Shown piece by piece: positions 27,238-36,327 of a stretch of DNA of 37,962 nt. The notes under the pieces are model-generated. The model had not been told where the DNA came from. It saw only the letters and a program-made list of their open reading frames with translations, and ran no database searches. The DNA comes from CAYFJO01 sp964343305 (GTDB taxonomy: Bacteria; Planctomycetota; Planctomycetia; Pirellulales; Pirellulaceae), in contig CAYFJO010000056.1 of NCBI GenBank assembly GCA_964343305.1, positions 1 through 37,962 on the forward strand. The letters run 5' to 3'. Numbering within the stretch: position 1 is the first letter of the stretch; the number at the start of each line of letters is the position of its first letter. The position numbers and the translations under genes were made by a program.

Positions 27238-29707
27238 TGTGATACTCAATTAGAACGTTTCGTCTCGGTCCAAGTCCTGGTGTTGTTCGATAAAGAACGA
27301 CGTAACCGCCGCAATCGTTGTCAGACCGAATATCGATGGTGCAGAGTCCTGGCGGGATGTCCTCGCCGATCGAAAGATAGCACACCTGTCCGACGTCCAC
27401 ATTTTCGTCCGCTCCAAGCACGATCGCCTGTGATGATTCGGTCGGTCGCAAGTCAAAAACGCGCCGTTTGATCGTCCAACTTTTTGTTGGTGAAGCTACC
27501 CGGTTATTTGTTTCGATGTTGACTCGGATTCTTGAGGAGCCCGATTGCTCGTCATTGCGGTACAGGCGCAACATCACGACTTCCTTTTCATGACTCTGCT
27601 TTTCGTAATCGAAGCGTAAGTGTCCCTTTTCAAACTTGTGCGCGAGCCGTTTCAGGTACCGTGGTTTTTCGTCGCTAATGTTGCTTTGAGTATTCCTGAC
27701 GAAAACACGCACTGTGTCGTCGGCGTTGATCTGCAAATGGCCGTGAGTGCCAGTTCGCTGCTGGGGAAGTTCAATTTCTCCGCGTGACGAACGCATGGTT
27801 GTTTCCATGATCAGTTCGTCATTCCAATTCACGCTTAGCTTGTTAGAACCTTGTTTTGTCCGAACATAGATGAGGTTGGGGGGAATCCACTGGCGGAGTT
27901 TGTCACCCACGAATTCGATCTTGTGTCGAACATTTGGTTTCAATTCGTGATAGATGACGGGCAGTGACTCGTCGCGAACAAGACGATTGGGGTCATGCGG
28001 CAACAGAAGATGACGTGCCTTCCACAAACCACTGGGCTGGTAATCTTCCCATTCGTATCGACCAGCCAGAATGTCCGCATCATCCTGTGGCGGCCGAAAT
28101 TGAATTCGGATGGGGACGGATCGATTGTTCTGAATCAACGTCTCGTGGCCGTCAGGGCGTAAGCCAAACCAAGTGGGTCGACTTGCTGATTGAAGATGAA
28201 ACGCCTGATAGTCAGTCGGAACACGCGTCAGTTTTGGCATCCGGGGAGGGCGACAGAATCCGCTGACCAAGAGTGGTTCTTGGCGTGACAGCAATTGTAT
28301 TCGCGTCACGGGTTTTGGAATTGAGAAGAAAAAAGTTGCGGGATCCGAAACTCGATCCGTGCCATCCTGTACCAACATTTGTTCATAATTCGATGGAGAA
28401 CTCTCGATCGCCAACGTACCTTGGTCGATCGCTTCTCCTTGTTCGTTTGAGAATGTCCACAAGATTTCGGCATCCGCTTCCGGCGAATCCATCACACGCC
28501 GTACATCAAGACGAAACGGTGTCGCACGATCGCCCACATGACTAATCTCGTATTCGATTGGCTGGCCGGCAGTGATGAACGGTCTGATTCTTCGTTCCTG
28601 TGGCGTAATATCAATCGGCTCTCCGTCGATCTTGGACGAATCGCGCCAATGAGCGCGAACGACAATACGATTCGACGATTGAACTTCGACCAAGCCTCCC
28701 GCAACTTCCATTTCCACCGTTTGAATCTGTTGGTCGAGTGGAAATTGACTCGTTTGCCGCATATGCGTGGCTGTGCCGAACCAGCGTGCGACAACCGAAA
28801 CAGGGCAGCTCGCATCAAGCTCGTCGACCTCCTCAAATTCCAATTGCAGAACACCAGGATTATCAGGAATGGGAATCACCGCTCGCAGGTTGGGTTTCGC
28901 CAGCACACCAGGGGGCAACACTTCAGCGGGCAAGCCATCTGCGATCACTTCCTTGATGACATACATTACGCGCTGTTCGTAATCGACGCCCTCGATCCCG
29001 ATTGGTGGCGTCGGAGTCCATTGCCATCGCAGCAGATTGCGTCTTTCCTGAGGTGTCAACAAATCCTGTGTATATACGCTGGTGCGGCATAAATGCTCAC
29101 GACGATTTCTGGAGAGACGTCGCCAAGTGTAGCTCTCGTCAAAGTTCATTCGCTCTTGCCGGCCAAGCACACGCACGACAACTTCGCCGATGTTTGGATC
29201 ATGATCCACGAGCCGCAGTCGGACGCGAGTTGCGATGCCATCCAACGGCTCGAGCGGCACTTGCATTGTACTCGTCTGAGATGGAATCAGCGTCGTCGCG
29301 GCAAAGAATGCAATCGCAATGTCCTTTCCCGTTTCCGCACTCGGCACCAATTTCACTTTGGCGTAAAAGTGATAGGTCGATTTGTGAATAACTTTGTCGT
29401 CCGCATCGAGAATCTGATACGCAATTGAATAATGGCACCTTGGATCGGCGTCCGAATCATCGGGCATTTCGCGCAGTGCGGCGTTCGTCAGCGCTCGAAG
29501 AGTTGTCGCATGTGGCGAAAGTTGAAACTCGGTCCATCGGTCGTTTGTCAAGAGAATTGTCGTGTGTCTTGTTGCATCTTCTCGATAACCCGTTTGGTCC
29601 ACTCCGCGCAGCCAATCCATCGACACGTCCCACAACTCGTCGAAGCGTCCCCAGCCAAACCAGGTCAACAGTCCGGCGATCAAAATCCAGGACTTGCGAA
29701 TTCTCAT
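27230..29707 (-). CDS. Unrecognised membrane-anchored periplasmic protein
   Basis: 825 residues. One N-terminal hydrophobic anchor (SWILIAGLLTWFGWG) is followed by an otherwise soluble, beta-rich, probably periplasmic chain with no enzyme motif I recognise. Several segments look like successive beta-sandwich domains of 100-150 residues, comparable in texture to the N-terminal part of the barrel protein two genes downstream. It overlaps the PgsC-like gene by four bases (ATGA) and the hydrolase gene downstream by eight, so its translation is coupled to both. A periplasmic bridge or chaperone between the inner-membrane synthase and the outer-membrane barrel is a reasonable guess from context only. 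Confidence 0.8.
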   Translation of the reverse strand: MRIRKSWILIAGLLTWFGWGRFDELWDVSMDWLRGVDQTGYREDATRHTTILLTNDRWTEFQLSPHATTLRALTNAALREMPDDSDADPRCHYSIAYQILDADDKVIHKSTYHFYAKVKLVPSAETGKDIAIAFFAATTLIPSQTSTMQVPLEPLDGIATRVRLRLVDHDPNIGEVVVRVLGRQERMNFDESYTWRRLSRNRREHLCRTSVYTQDLLTPQERRNLLRWQWTPTPPIGIEGVDYEQRVMYVIKEVIADGLPAEVLPPGVLAKPNLRAVIPIPDNPGVLQLEFEEVDELDASCPVSVVARWFGTATHMRQTSQFPLDQQIQTVEMEVAGGLVEVQSSNRIVVRAHWRDSSKIDGEPIDITPQERRIRPFITAGQPIEYEISHVGDRATPFRLDVRRVMDSPEADAEILWTFSNEQGEAIDQGTLAIESSPSNYEQMLVQDGTDRVSDPATFFFSIPKPVTRIQLLSRQEPLLVSGFCRPPRMPKLTRVPTDYQAFHLQSASRPTWFGLRPDGHETLIQNNRSVPIRIQFRPPQDDADILAGRYEWEDYQPSGLWKARHLLLPHDPNRLVRDESLPVIYHELKPNVRHKIEFVGDKLRQWIPPNLIYVRTKQGSNKLSVNWNDELIMETTMRSSRGEIELPQQRTGTHGHLQINADDTVRVFVRNTQSNISDEKPRYLKRLAHKFEKGHLRFDYEKQSHEKEVVMLRLYRNDEQSGSSRIRVNIETNNRVASPTKSWTIKRRVFDLRPTESSQAIVLGADENVDVGQVCYLSIGEDIPPGLCTIDIRSDNDCGGYVVLYRTTPGLGPRRNVLIEYHNE

Positions 29708-32700
29708 GGTTTACGAAACTCCATCCAGGTTGCGCGCGAATCGATATACGACTCGACATGTTCGCGGTCGAACCGGTTGCAGAGGGTGGAGCTTGATTCC
29801 TCGGTCGCTGGAGCAAGATTGGCCACGGCGGGGAGATGTTCATGAGTTGGCGCGACGAGCAAAAACAACTGGCCCGTTCGTGAGTCAATCAGCCGATTCA
29901 TTTGCCAATCAGGCCATTCAACTTTCACTCGGTAGAGCTGTACGATATCGCGCTGTTGGATGTACTTCGCAATCGAGTCTTTGAAACTCCGTGGAAGCGT
30001 GTGCACTTTGGCATGCGGCGCGGCACTGGCCAGCAGTTCGACGAGATCGCCTTCCAAAGTCGAGATCCCACAGGCATCGAATTGCGCCGCCATCGCGCGA
30101 TCGTCGACTTGCTGACGAAACTTGCTTCGTAACGAAGGCGACAGCCACAGCGACACAATTTCTTTGTTTTCAGCATGACGAAGCGCCGATCCTTGCAGCA
30201 ACAAACCCAACTCGTAACCTGCCGTGTCAGGTTTGCCGTCCACGAATCGGACGCGCAGTGAATCCGTTTCAAATTGGCGTAACAATCGAGACTTCAACGG
30301 CGAAAGATGAGCTGGCAATGAGGTGCCGTCATCCGTCGCAACGACGACATCCGCGTCCGTTACGGATTGAATCGCCCGAGTTTGCATTACCAACATTGGC
30401 CGTTGTCCCATCTCTCGCAGCAGAACTTGACGTACGAGGTTGAACAAATTCACTTTATTCGACAACTTGGAAACGTCGGCACGGCCATCGACATTGGTCT
30501 GTGGATGCGCGCCGGCAATCAAGAGCGCTGATGCCGCGGGACGCCCAAATAGCGAAAGTCCAAACTCGAAAACGTGTGCTTCGAATAAAGGCCGCGGCAC
30601 TTCAACAATAAATGGCTCGGCCAAACCCGCACGAAACACATAAGTACCCCAATGGCGTCGCGGTTCAGCCAATTCTTTCAGCACGAAATAGTCGTGACCG
30701 TCCGACGTGTCGTGAAGCAAGACGAGGTGGTAGTTCAGCACACTGGCTGCTGCGTTGATGGCGCGAAGTTGACGCTGCACGTCATCCGTCAGGCTCGGCT
30801 TCGATCCACCGGTCAAGTGAATCAGCGGTTGTAACACTTCCTCGTCCATGAATAGCATCTCTTCGACCGTCGCTGGCTTGTATCGATTCGTCCCCCGCTT
30901 GGCAATCGTTTCTTTCACACCAAGCATCCAGTGTTGAAACGTGTCGTCGAGCATTTGTAATTCCGGCGACGCTTCGCTGGCGAGGTCGTCCATGATCAAT
31001 CGCGACATCAACGCGCGGCGATCCTGGCGACTAAGCATCAACTCGGCAAATCCATGACGGTTATTGTCGCGCAACACATTTGTCAGCGGAGTGCTTTGCC
31101 ACCGGATGCTGAAATTCTCGACAAGATCCTTGACGACCGGCAGACGCAACGATCGCGGCAGTGATTTGCGAATCCACAACTGCGACGGGACCGATGCAAG
31201 TTGCGAGTCTATGACCTGACGGCTGACATCGGAAATGGCACGCAAACCGTGTCGGGTGTGCCCACGAATCTGCAACACGTTGTCGCGTGACATAGTGCGG
31301 TGAAAGGCGGCGAAAATCGACCCGTTGTTCATTAGCACGTCCGCCGAGCCATCTTGATTGGTCTGTCGATCGGCACCGGCAATGGCCAACGTCGCCGACG
31401 CTTGGTGTCGAAAGAAGCACACACCTGCTTCGATCGTTGCCCATTCGTCCAGCGGTGCGGGAACTTCGATACAAAGCCCGTCAGGTCGCTCCATATCGAA
31501 AACGTAAAAGCCCCAACCACGCACGGGCGTTTGTTCGCGCAGGTAGAGATACCGATCTTGGACGACGATCAAATCGTAGTTGACCGTGGACAACAAAGAC
31601 TGCGCGTCCAACAGCGTGGCGTTCTCGTGGTTGCGAATAAATCGTCGAATCGCTGACAGTGCGCCCTGAAATCGGTCGACTTCCCATCGCAAGGGCGATT
31701 GATAACTTTCCGGGACACGCATCTGGTACAGCAACAGCTTGTCGGTGTGAAGCAATTCGACCAGCGAGCGATCCGTCCGTATGACAATCGAATGGTTGCT
31801 GCCAATGTCTTCTTCACCTGGCGAATCGCCCAAGTTGTTGGGTGCGCAAGTCAACAAGAAACCAATGAAACTTCCCGCCGCCGCGCCCATCAGCGACACT
31901 TGGACGGTGGCACGAACAACACGAATCGTGAATTTCTTGTCGTGTGCTTTGACGGCCAACAGTGTGGCCAACAAGTAACCGAAGCCGTACATGTCGGTCA
32001 CGCGCAGATCGGGCCAAAATTGTGGGATCCCGTGACTCAGCGCCAATCGGTACAGAAAACAAACCGTGAAAAAGAAAAACAGCTTGCGACCGCCTTCCAT
32101 TGTTGTGCGCTGGAATACGGGCAATTTGAGCAACGCGGATGACGCCGCAAAGATTAACAAACACTCGACAAACGATGTGCCAATTTTCCAAGGTTCGTGC
32201 CACAACAGCGCAAGCAATGACGGAATCAGAATCCCATTGAATTCCCAACTGTATCGCAAGTTCATCCACGAGGCGACGAACGCCGTTGTGATGACAATGA
32301 TGTAAGCCTTGGGGCTGGCCATCAACGAAGTCGACATGTCTTCGTACATGAAATGCAAATTGCCAACATTGAAATTGGTCAATTCTACGAGAACATAGCG
32401 AACGATCAGATAGGTCACACCGACGGTTGTCGCGATTGGCAATAGACCACGCAGCAGCCCTGGCTTCCAAAAATAATTTGCAATCAACGAAACGATGATC
32501 AACCCATAACTATGTAAATCGTTTCGATAATCCAGATGGAAGCCGAACTGTTCGTTCAGCGTTTGTCCGACTATCGGCAACAGCCAGCCGTCGCCGACCG
32601 CGCGAACCAAAACGCTGACAATTACCAGCGCCAAGAATCGATCCCGTCCAAAAAAGCCGCACCAACCTGGCAACATACGCGGTCGCTCCGACATGGTGTG

Positions 32701-32922
32701 AACGACCCAATAGGTGGCGACCGCTTCCAGAAGAATGACAAACGCCGAAGTTGGATTCGTGAACAACAGCGGAACGAGGTAGCCCGGTACGACCAATCCG
32801 GAAAGCGTCCAGCCAAATCGAAGGTTAAAGAACACGACTACCCACACGCCGATCCACACGGTTGTCGTGACCGTGACGGCTACGGAATCGGTCGGAAATA
32901 GTGGAATGTGGAAGCCGCTCAT
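29704..32922 (-). CDS. Duplicated PgsC/CapC-like membrane protein fused to two hydrolase-like modules
   Basis: 1072 residues. Residues 1-360 hold about ten membrane helices in two PgsC/CapC-like repeats: NLRFGWTLSGLVVPGYL (33-49) and NLRYSWEFNGILIPSLL (221-237) align, as do the following GRDRFLALVIVSVLVR and GGRKLFFFFTVCFLYR segments. Ordinary PgsC is about 150 residues with one copy. Residues about 375-640 and 690-1000 are two related soluble modules, each with NYxLxxxxD, a G-W/T-YVF strand, IEVPxPL and AGAxxQTNxDGxADV. They resemble the secreted hydrolase encoded two genes downstream but lack most of its His/Glu residues, so they may bind rather than cut. PgsC partners PgsB to form the polyglutamate synthase. 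It starts on an ATGA overlap with the CHASE2 gene, with AGGA just upstream. Confidence 0.85.
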   Translation of the reverse strand: MSGFHIPLFPTDSVAVTVTTTVWIGVWVVVFFNLRFGWTLSGLVVPGYLVPLLFTNPTSAFVILLEAVATYWVVHTMSERPRMLPGWCGFFGRDRFLALVIVSVLVRAVGDGWLLPIVGQTLNEQFGFHLDYRNDLHSYGLIIVSLIANYFWKPGLLRGLLPIATTVGVTYLIVRYVLVELTNFNVGNLHFMYEDMSTSLMASPKAYIIVITTAFVASWMNLRYSWEFNGILIPSLLALLWHEPWKIGTSFVECLLIFAASSALLKLPVFQRTTMEGGRKLFFFFTVCFLYRLALSHGIPQFWPDLRVTDMYGFGYLLATLLAVKAHDKKFTIRVVRATVQVSLMGAAAGSFIGFLLTCAPNNLGDSPGEEDIGSNHSIVIRTDRSLVELLHTDKLLLYQMRVPESYQSPLRWEVDRFQGALSAIRRFIRNHENATLLDAQSLLSTVNYDLIVVQDRYLYLREQTPVRGWGFYVFDMERPDGLCIEVPAPLDEWATIEAGVCFFRHQASATLAIAGADRQTNQDGSADVLMNNGSIFAAFHRTMSRDNVLQIRGHTRHGLRAISDVSRQVIDSQLASVPSQLWIRKSLPRSLRLPVVKDLVENFSIRWQSTPLTNVLRDNNRHGFAELMLSRQDRRALMSRLIMDDLASEASPELQMLDDTFQHWMLGVKETIAKRGTNRYKPATVEEMLFMDEEVLQPLIHLTGGSKPSLTDDVQRQLRAINAAASVLNYHLVLLHDTSDGHDYFVLKELAEPRRHWGTYVFRAGLAEPFIVEVPRPLFEAHVFEFGLSLFGRPAASALLIAGAHPQTNVDGRADVSKLSNKVNLFNLVRQVLLREMGQRPMLVMQTRAIQSVTDADVVVATDDGTSLPAHLSPLKSRLLRQFETDSLRVRFVDGKPDTAGYELGLLLQGSALRHAENKEIVSLWLSPSLRSKFRQQVDDRAMAAQFDACGISTLEGDLVELLASAAPHAKVHTLPRSFKDSIAKYIQQRDIVQLYRVKVEWPDWQMNRLIDSRTGQLFLLVAPTHEHLPAVANLAPATEESSSTLCNRFDREHVESYIDSRATWMEFRKP

Positions 32923-35648
32923 TCGTCGTCCTTTTCCTCAATCGCCCTCAAAATCCGAGACTGCATCGCCGCGGAATAAGGATCGTTAAGGACCCAGTGG
33001 TGGCAACGCAGCACCAGTTCGATGGAAATTCCTTCGCTCATTTGCGAAGTTACCGTCATGCGGCCATCCCAGATCTCAAGCCACTTGTTGATTTCCTTGA
33101 GACGTTGGAACTCGTCGGCCGAGTCAACCGTGCCTTCCAGGGATCGACGCAAGTGTTGCGTGGCTGTGCCATAACCTTCGTTTTGAAAACGATAGGTGAC
33201 CTGCACAAATTCGTCTTCCGCCTCGATGCGAATTTTGGAATTGTCGTAGGCGTTGACCAACAGCACATCGACGATTGTTTGAAACACACGCTGCAACAAG
33301 ATGGGATTCGCCAGCGCGTCGCTCATCTCAATCGGAAATTCCTTGTCCAGCACAATGCCGCGATGGTCACTCTCGTGTTCGACTCGTTTCAGAACACCTT
33401 CAAGAATCTTGAGCGAGTCGGCCGGCAATGTCATCTTCGCGTCGTCAGACATTCCCTGGTCAAGGAACGACTGCGATTGAGAAATGGTCGACTTCAGATC
33501 GTACACGTCATCCTTGATCAACGAGACAAGTCGTTGGATCTCGGCGGACTCCTCGCCCTCTCGCCCCAGTTCTTTCGTCGTGAGATAAAGTTGATCAAGT
33601 TGCTTGTTGACCGTGTTACAGATTTGATGCGAGACGCGGTCCTTCCAATGGTGGATTTCGCTGAACGCCGAACCTTGAATCAACTCAAAATAGATGCCAC
33701 GAACCTGAAGATCGGACTGATTCTGATTTTCACTGGCGGCATGAATCGGACACATGTGCAACACCGACTCGCCGTCGCGTTGATCTCCCGCGGTGATAAT
33801 CAACGACTGTTCACGACGTTCGATCACCGTCTGCCGCAACAGCCGCCGACATTCGTTCAGGTCGCGCCCAGTCAGCGTCACCAGCAGCTCGATCGAGTTT
33901 GTCTCGGATGCCACAACTCGCTGGGATTGAAGTAGCTGTAACATACGCGAATTGACGGTGACCATGCGCCCGAAAGCATCGTAGATCGCGGCTGCCGAAT
34001 CCGTTGATTCGAACGCGTTTTCAAGTTGGGCGAGGCGGCGTTGCGACAGTTGCTCGGCCCGCACCAGATCGACCACCGACCGTTCTTCTGGAATTGTTGA
34101 AATCTGACGCAGCCAACTTTGTTCGCGCTGTTCCTCGCGATGTAGCCCACGACATTCTGCCAACAACGCCGCAATCTCTTGCGACAATTGGTGGATGCGA
34201 TCTTCGAAGTCGTGCTGCGCCGACAGTTCGGCACTGTCCAACGCAACGACGATGAAGCCCAACAATTCACCGCCAAACATCAACGGAATCAGCATTTGAG
34301 ATTCGTCCGCGTGTGTGGCCTGCTTGAGGAAGGGGCGAACATTCAGCGAAAACGGGCGAGCGCCTTCGGCCGCGCCGGAAAACGGCATGCGCCGCGAATC
34401 GCGCCGACGTTCGAAGATGTCGTTCTCGTCACAATGCAACATCTTGACAATCTTCAAATAGATTTCGCCCGCGGGTAATTCCAAGAACGCCATCCGCGAC
34501 GAGTGGAACAACTGGTCAGTTAGTTCCGCGATTTCAGACCATGGATCATGGGCACTTAGAACGCGCTGCTGAAGACTTTGTTGACGCACGGTATCTTGCA
34601 AAGCGAGTTGGTGAGTGGCCACACTCAAGAATCGCAACCGTCGCTCGACAACATAAAGACAGCACCAACCTTGAATCACGATCAGCGATGTCAACGGCAG
34701 CCATAACGAAAACCAGTGCATCACCGCCCAACCACAAACGAGCGTTGCCAAAACCGTTCCAATAGTAATCGTGACTGTCAATCGATTCGACGACTTTCGA
34801 TACGCGAGCAAAACAACGCACGTGACAATCACGATAAGTGTCAGTCGACCGATGACTCCCAAACGCAAAATCGCGCGATTGCCAAGTAACGTATGAAGAA
34901 TATGTCCGTGCAACTCCAAACGCGACATCTGCTGGCTGGCGGATGTCGTGGGAGTTGTCACGCCAATTGAATTCTTGCCTTGCTTATATCCAATGAGTAC
35001 GACTCTTCCGGAAACCAGTTCAGGAATCAAGTCGCCGCGCAGCACGGTTTCTTCGTCAATGTGCGGGAGACTGTTTGGCGGACCGCGAAAGTGAATTCCA
35101 AATTGGCCTTCGATCGTGCACTCAGATCGCAACAGGACTCGTCGAGCGAGTACGGCTTCGAGAGACATTTCGCCGGCATCGCTGAAATCGCGAGTGACGT
35201 AGTGATTCCGATAGACGCCGGTTTGATCAAATTGCAATTCGACTGATCCGCGGCCAGGCGTGTTTTCATTCGTCTGAGTTGCGTCGCCAGCAAAGACCAC
35301 GTTGTCATGTGCTTCAAGGTTGTGAATCACCTCGTCCGCAAGCGGCACAACAACGCCTATCGCTCGGGCGTGAAGTTCGGTAAGACGTGCCAGTAACTCG
35401 TTTGTCCGATCGGCATGCGATTCAAGCGTCTCACGATTGGCATAAACCAGAAGCACGCTCGTTGTGTCTGTCGGCGATGTCGATTTGAGCCGGAGAGAAA
35501 GGTCGTAAAGTGGTCCGTCAACGACACTGGTCAACCCGATCCAGTCGCAACACGCGACACTCAATGCGATTCCGATTACGACAAACGCACCAACCCCACG
35601 GCGCGTAGGAAAATAGCGCGAGTCATTTCGAATGGCATGGACGAGCAT
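32919..35648 (-). CDS. CHASE2 sensor protein with PAS and degenerate histidine-kinase-like end
   Basis: 909 residues from ATG 35648 (the frame is open to a TTG at 35732, but that stretch lies in a repeat-bearing intergenic zone). An N-terminal helix (FVVIGIALSVACCDWIGLT) precedes a CHASE2 domain (about 35-275: DGPLYDLSLRL, AIGVVVPL, GRVVLIGY), followed by the usual three membrane helices (about 285-345). The cytoplasmic part has a GAF-like stretch (about 390-510), a coiled region, a PAS-like domain (about 550-650), an H-box-like VSHQICNTVNKQL and a weak ATPase region. The N-box and G-boxes of HATPase_c are poorly kept (VNAYDNSK, QNEGYG), so kinase activity is uncertain. As first gene of the operon it probably senses an envelope signal and tunes polymer synthesis. 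Confidence 0.82.
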   Translation of the reverse strand: MLVHAIRNDSRYFPTRRGVGAFVVIGIALSVACCDWIGLTSVVDGPLYDLSLRLKSTSPTDTTSVLLVYANRETLESHADRTNELLARLTELHARAIGVVVPLADEVIHNLEAHDNVVFAGDATQTNENTPGRGSVELQFDQTGVYRNHYVTRDFSDAGEMSLEAVLARRVLLRSECTIEGQFGIHFRGPPNSLPHIDEETVLRGDLIPELVSGRVVLIGYKQGKNSIGVTTPTTSASQQMSRLELHGHILHTLLGNRAILRLGVIGRLTLIVIVTCVVLLAYRKSSNRLTVTITIGTVLATLVCGWAVMHWFSLWLPLTSLIVIQGWCCLYVVERRLRFLSVATHQLALQDTVRQQSLQQRVLSAHDPWSEIAELTDQLFHSSRMAFLELPAGEIYLKIVKMLHCDENDIFERRRDSRRMPFSGAAEGARPFSLNVRPFLKQATHADESQMLIPLMFGGELLGFIVVALDSAELSAQHDFEDRIHQLSQEIAALLAECRGLHREEQREQSWLRQISTIPEERSVVDLVRAEQLSQRRLAQLENAFESTDSAAAIYDAFGRMVTVNSRMLQLLQSQRVVASETNSIELLVTLTGRDLNECRRLLRQTVIERREQSLIITAGDQRDGESVLHMCPIHAASENQNQSDLQVRGIYFELIQGSAFSEIHHWKDRVSHQICNTVNKQLDQLYLTTKELGREGEESAEIQRLVSLIKDDVYDLKSTISQSQSFLDQGMSDDAKMTLPADSLKILEGVLKRVEHESDHRGIVLDKEFPIEMSDALANPILLQRVFQTIVDVLLVNAYDNSKIRIEAEDEFVQVTYRFQNEGYGTATQHLRRSLEGTVDSADEFQRLKEINKWLEIWDGRMTVTSQMSEGISIELVLRCHHWVLNDPYSAAMQSRILRAIEEKDDE

Positions 35649-36327
35649 CGGCAGGGGATTCAGCGCCCTAAGGACACTGAAAAGTAGGTAGGTGCCTGCC
35701 CCACTCGATTTATTGTGGCTTGAACTTCGCAATTGCCTGCCCCACCAACGAAGTTGGTTTGATAAGCAACACTAGGTCACGCAGTGAAGATGTGGCGGAA
35801 TTGCCTCCTACAACACCAACAATTGGCGGGTTTACATCAACCGCGATTACCCCTACAAATGCTCCGCTCAACGATTCCGACGGAACTCGATCCAAAACCC
35901 GCTTCGTTGAGCCCCTCTGTCTCATCGTCCACCTAGCTCACAAGTTCCTGCGCTCGCGATCAGATTGGCGGCGCGATACAGGTTTGTTTGAGCTTAATTT
36001 GAGATTGTGTTTGCGTGCCTACTTCGGCTCAAAACGGAAGACAAGGGATTGCTCAGATATCACCTTCCAATTCTGACGTACATCATTCAGTCGCCGTTAC
36101 TTGCGACAACCGCCGCGTGGGTAGTGCGAGAAACTCATCTCACAATTCAGAACGCTGTAAAACGTCGAAATCGGTCACGTTTAACACTGCCCTTCAGCAC
36201 GCGTCTGTCCGACACACCTCTCAATGTTTTGATTGCGGGAAAAGTGCGGCGATGAGGCGTCAGGAGGGGTCGTGCCGCCAACTCGTCCGCCCGTGTTTTC
36301 TTGGACGGGCGCATCCGTTGACGCAGT
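35649..36327. other. 679-base gap, probable promoter region of the six-gene operon
   Basis: Between the histidine kinase stop and the CHASE2 start, both on the minus strand. It contains the direct repeat at 35693-35745 and a 6-bp hairpin ACCAAC-GAA-GTTGGT (35744-35758). A minus-strand frame of 71 codons (35710-35925) and a plus-strand frame of 118 codons (35720-36076) overlap each other and the repeat; neither has a recognisable family. The 71-codon frame has an oddly protein-like VDVNPPIVGVVGGN stretch and might be a decayed gene. No confident promoter could be picked. Confidence 0.45.
35693..35745. repeat. Short direct repeat TGCCTGCCCCAC
   Basis: A 12-base sequence occurs at 35693-35704 and 35734-35745, 41 bases apart, just upstream of the CHASE2 gene. 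The copies may be scars of a mobile palindrome or protein-binding sites spaced close to four helical turns; sequence alone does not decide. Confidence 0.6.

Noticed and set aside
31814..32470. 218-codon frame within the PgsC-like gene
   Set aside because: A same-strand shifted frame of the PgsC-like membrane segment; no motif or ribosome site.
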